The translations under genes and the position numbers were made by a program. A stretch of 64,000 nt of DNA. It comes from Planktothrix sp. FACHB-1365. Its GTDB lineage: Bacteria; Cyanobacteriota; Cyanobacteriia; Cyanobacteriales; Microcoleaceae. The notes beneath the pieces are model-generated. The model worked only from the letters and a program-made list of their open reading frames with translations. It was not told where the DNA came from and searched no databases. The stretch lies in assembly GCF_014697575.1 (NCBI RefSeq), contig NZ_JACJSC010000010.1, forward strand, positions 1 to 64,000, written 5' to 3'. Of this stretch, positions 61,947-64,000 are shown piece by piece. The stretch's first letter is position 1; each line of letters begins with the position of its first letter.

Positions 61947-63872
61947 ATGCAAATTTTAGATAATATTTCCTCTAAACTCACTTCTTCCTCAAAATCCGAT
62001 GACTTTTTGGTGATTGATCAAGTGTCTAAAGTTTATGACACCCCAAAAGGGAAATATATTGTGCTTGAAGATATCAATCTTCGGGTCAAAGAAGGCGAAT
62101 TTATTTGCATTATCGGTCACTCCGGTTGCGGAAAATCCACGCTATTAAATATGGTGGCTGGGTTTAATCAACCGACAACCGGGGTAATATCTGTTCAAGG
62201 ACAATTGATCACCGAACCTGGGCCAGAACGAATGGTGGTGTTTCAAAATTATTCTCTGTTACCTTGGTTGACAGCGAAAGAAAATATTCATTTAGGGGTT
62301 GAGTCAGTATATCCTGACAAATCAACCACCGAACAACTGGAAATTGTCAAAGAAAATTTAGAGTTAGTGGGGTTATCGGAAGCGGCGAATAAAAAACCCT
62401 CTCAACTCTCAGGAGGTATGAAACAACGGGTTTCCATCGCCCGCGCCTTAGCGACTCGTCCCCAAATGCTGATTTTAGACGAACCCTTCGGTGCTTTAGA
62501 CCCCATTACCCGCGAAGAATTACAAGAAGAACTTCTGAGTATTTGGCAAGATCATCGGATTACAGTTTTAATGATTACCCATGATATTGATGAAGCCTTG
62601 TTTTTAGCCGACCGTTTGGTGATGATGACCAATGGCCCCGCCGCCCAAATTGGAGAGATCCTAGACATTCCCTTCTCCCGTCCCCGCAACCGGGCTAAAA
62701 TTATGGAAGATCCGCGATATTATGAATTGCGGAACTATGCCCTAGATTTCCTCTTCCGACGCTTTGCCCATCATGAGGAAGATGAAGAGACCACCGAAGA
62801 GATCACAATAGAAGATACAACCCCTGACACGGGATTAGCACAAAGCACTACAATAGCACCCAGTTCTAGTCATATAGCAACAGAGGTGCTGAATATGCAA
62901 CCCAATAGACCTAACCCAGATGAAAATCCCTATGCTACAACGCCTGAACCTGAGTTAACTCATGCAGTCGATCCCGTGGCTCCACCCGAAGAAATGTCAC
63001 CTGCGACGAAAACAGGGATATTATTTGCACTCTGGGGAGTTATTATTGCAACCTTAGTGGGCTCATTAGTCTTTAATTCCACCCCTACCACCGCCAATAA
63101 AGAGGCAGAAACCCCAGAATCATCTGCTACGACGATGGAAACAGAAACCACTACCGTTACTGAAACGGTGACTCCCATCACAACAGCCTCTCCCACCCTA
63201 TCCCCCACTCCGACTGCTACCTTATCGCCCACAGTTCCCTCGGTCAGTCCTTCTCCCTCCTTGGAGTCAACCGCAACTCCTTCACCGAACGCAGTAGCAA
63301 CGACATCACCCAGTCCCAATAGCCTTGGATCGACAACAAGCCCTTCCTCTCCCGGTTCAACAACGGCTATCGCCCCGACAACAACCCTATCTCCATCCCC
63401 AACAACGATTTCACCTTCTCCCGTTGCGACGGCATCCCCAACCCCTGAGAGTTTAGCGGCGGCGACAACTTCCCCCTCTGGAACAGCAACCGAACCTACC
63501 ACAACGGCCTCACCCTCGGTTTCTCCTTCTCCGGTGGCTACCACCTCGCCGACTGAATCAGCAACATCCATGAGTAGCACAACAGCAACCCCTAGTGCTG
63601 AGGATCTTGAACAGTTAAATCAAGAGGTTTTTGCCACCATTAATGAAGCTTGGACAAGCACTCCAGTAACAGCCGTCTCTGTTTATATCGTTAAAGTGAG
63701 TCGAACTGGGGATATTTTAAGTTATGAAGCTAAATCTCCTGATGCGACTCAAAATGTTAATAATACCCCTCTGCCAAAGTTAGTCAAGTCGGATGTTACC
63801 CAAACTCCCTATACTCAATTTGAGGCAACTTTTACCCCCGCAGGAACTTTAGATCTCAAATCGGCTCAATAG
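61947..63872 (+). CDS. nrtD: NrtD ATPase fused to a membrane-anchored Thr/Ser/Pro-rich TonB-like module
   Basis: Residues 1-270 form a typical NrtD ATPase (GHSGCGKST, LSGGMKQRVSIARAL, MLILDEPFGALD). Normal NrtD ends near 275 residues. Here 641 residues are encoded: an acidic linker, a Pro-rich stretch from M317 (MQPNRPNPDENPYATTPEPE), one helix (GILFALWGVIIATLVGSLVF, 357-376), a Thr/Ser/Pro linker to about 550, and a 91-residue C-terminus (LNQEVFATINEAWTSTPVTA ... AKSPDATQNVNNTPLPKLVK). The last part resembles TonB/TolA C-terminal domains. An internal ATG at 62895 with AGAGG before it could start a separate protein. Confidence 0.85.
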   Translation: MQILDNISSKLTSSSKSDDFLVIDQVSKVYDTPKGKYIVLEDINLRVKEGEFICIIGHSGCGKSTLLNMVAGFNQPTTGVISVQGQLITEPGPERMVVFQNYSLLPWLTAKENIHLGVESVYPDKSTTEQLEIVKENLELVGLSEAANKKPSQLSGGMKQRVSIARALATRPQMLILDEPFGALDPITREELQEELLSIWQDHRITVLMITHDIDEALFLADRLVMMTNGPAAQIGEILDIPFSRPRNRAKIMEDPRYYELRNYALDFLFRRFAHHEEDEETTEEITIEDTTPDTGLAQSTTIAPSSSHIATEVLNMQPNRPNPDENPYATTPEPELTHAVDPVAPPEEMSPATKTGILFALWGVIIATLVGSLVFNSTPTTANKEAETPESSATTMETETTTVTETVTPITTASPTLSPTPTATLSPTVPSVSPSPSLESTATPSPNAVATTSPSPNSLGSTTSPSSPGSTTAIAPTTTLSPSPTTISPSPVATASPTPESLAAATTSPSGTATEPTTTASPSVSPSPVATTSPTESATSMSSTTATPSAEDLEQLNQEVFATINEAWTSTPVTAVSVYIVKVSRTGDILSYEAKSPDATQNVNNTPLPKLVKSDVTQTPYTQFEATFTPAGTLDLKSAQ

Positions 63873-63888
63873 AGCATCAATGAGGAGG

Positions 63889-63928
63889 AATTGGGATCAT
63901 AATCAGTTCCCAATTTCTCTCTTTTTTT
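63889..63928 (+). terminator. Rho-independent terminator of the nir-nrt operon
   Basis: AATTGGGA (63889-63896) pairs with TCCCAATT (63908-63915), eight perfect pairs, then T-rich sequence ending in TTTTTTT (63922-63928). It lies 17 bases after the nrtD stop codon. narB is not seen before the window ends. Confidence 0.8.
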
Positions 63929-64000
63929 CTCGATTTTCATTGGTAATAAACGCTTTTAATTCAATATCAATCATCAAATATTTCAGCTATAAAAGTTTGT

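Noticed and set aside
62960-63580. Minus-strand ORF with repetitive Val/Gly/Glu protein
   Set aside because: It is the antisense of the Thr/Ser/Pro linker of NrtD; low complexity explains its length.

Overview
The window is a chromosomal segment of a cyanobacterium, most likely a filamentous, non-heterocystous member of the Planktothrix/Oscillatoria group. This rests on several signs: many HIP1 palindromes (GCGATCGC, e.g. 1683, 4553, 6337), seven-base STRR tandem repeats between genes, cyanobacterium-only families (SipA, DUF1830, DUF4327, IctB, TIGR02587/TIGR02588, vMAP-type NB-ARC), a ferredoxin-fused nitrite reductase, the nrtABCD nitrate transporter and an NtcA-type promoter. The genus is inference; no database search was possible.

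Layout. 1-3.3 kb: the 3' end of a 23S rRNA gene with no 5S gene after it, a terminator, an RDD membrane protein, then rpmG-rpsR-RNase II. 3.4-5.7 kb: an NrdG-like radical SAM protein and a carotenoid-desaturase-type flavoprotein. 5.8-12.4 kb: an AT-rich accessory stretch with a RelBE/ParE-like toxin-antitoxin pair, a short HicB-like ORF, a seven-bladed WD40 protein, a vMAP/NB-ARC STAND protein without its own sensor repeats, an antitoxin-like gene followed by an internally deleted PIN toxin, cobA, and an intact plus a decayed pilin-like gene. 12.6-18.3 kb: a LysR regulator, an IS200/IS605-type tnpB element whose right end touches the stop codon of an EamA transporter, and a PiT phosphate permease. 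18.4-23.2 kb: rplS, tRNA-Trp, an odd hairpin-rich spacer, then secE-nusG-rplK-rplA-[L10 leader]-rplJ-rplL.

24-28.2 kb is an NAD cluster: pncB, a DraG-type ADP-ribosylglycohydrolase, nadD and a Nudix/winged-helix NrtR-like regulator. It is followed by vapBC, ictB, a candidate structured RNA, a small repeat-rich lipoprotein, a TIGR02588/TIGR02587 pair, pterin dehydratase and a CDF metal exporter. 34.7-51.3 kb is mostly cyanobacterial core and hypothetical genes: a phasin-like protein, DUF4327, a family-3 glycosidase, rbfA, sipA, a secreted DUF1400 protein with a polyproline tail, a PilC-like protein, a subtilase, bolA-grxD, a response regulator, DUF1830, a B12-type radical SAM protein and a GlcD-like flavoprotein. 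51.3-53.3 kb is decayed: a frameshifted membrane-protein gene abuts a nonsense-interrupted ISAs1-type transposase.

53.6-64 kb is a nitrogen-acquisition locus. Cytosine deaminase (codA) points left. To the right, behind four 83-bp repeats and an exact GTA-N8-TAC / N22 / TAN3T NtcA promoter, lies nirA-nrtA-nrtB-nrtC-nrtD. Nitrate enters by NrtABCD and nitrite is reduced by NirA; narB is not in the window. The most unusual feature is NrtD: its ATPase domain is fused in frame to a proline-rich segment, one transmembrane helix, a long Thr/Ser/Pro linker and a C-terminal domain resembling TonB/TolA C-termini.
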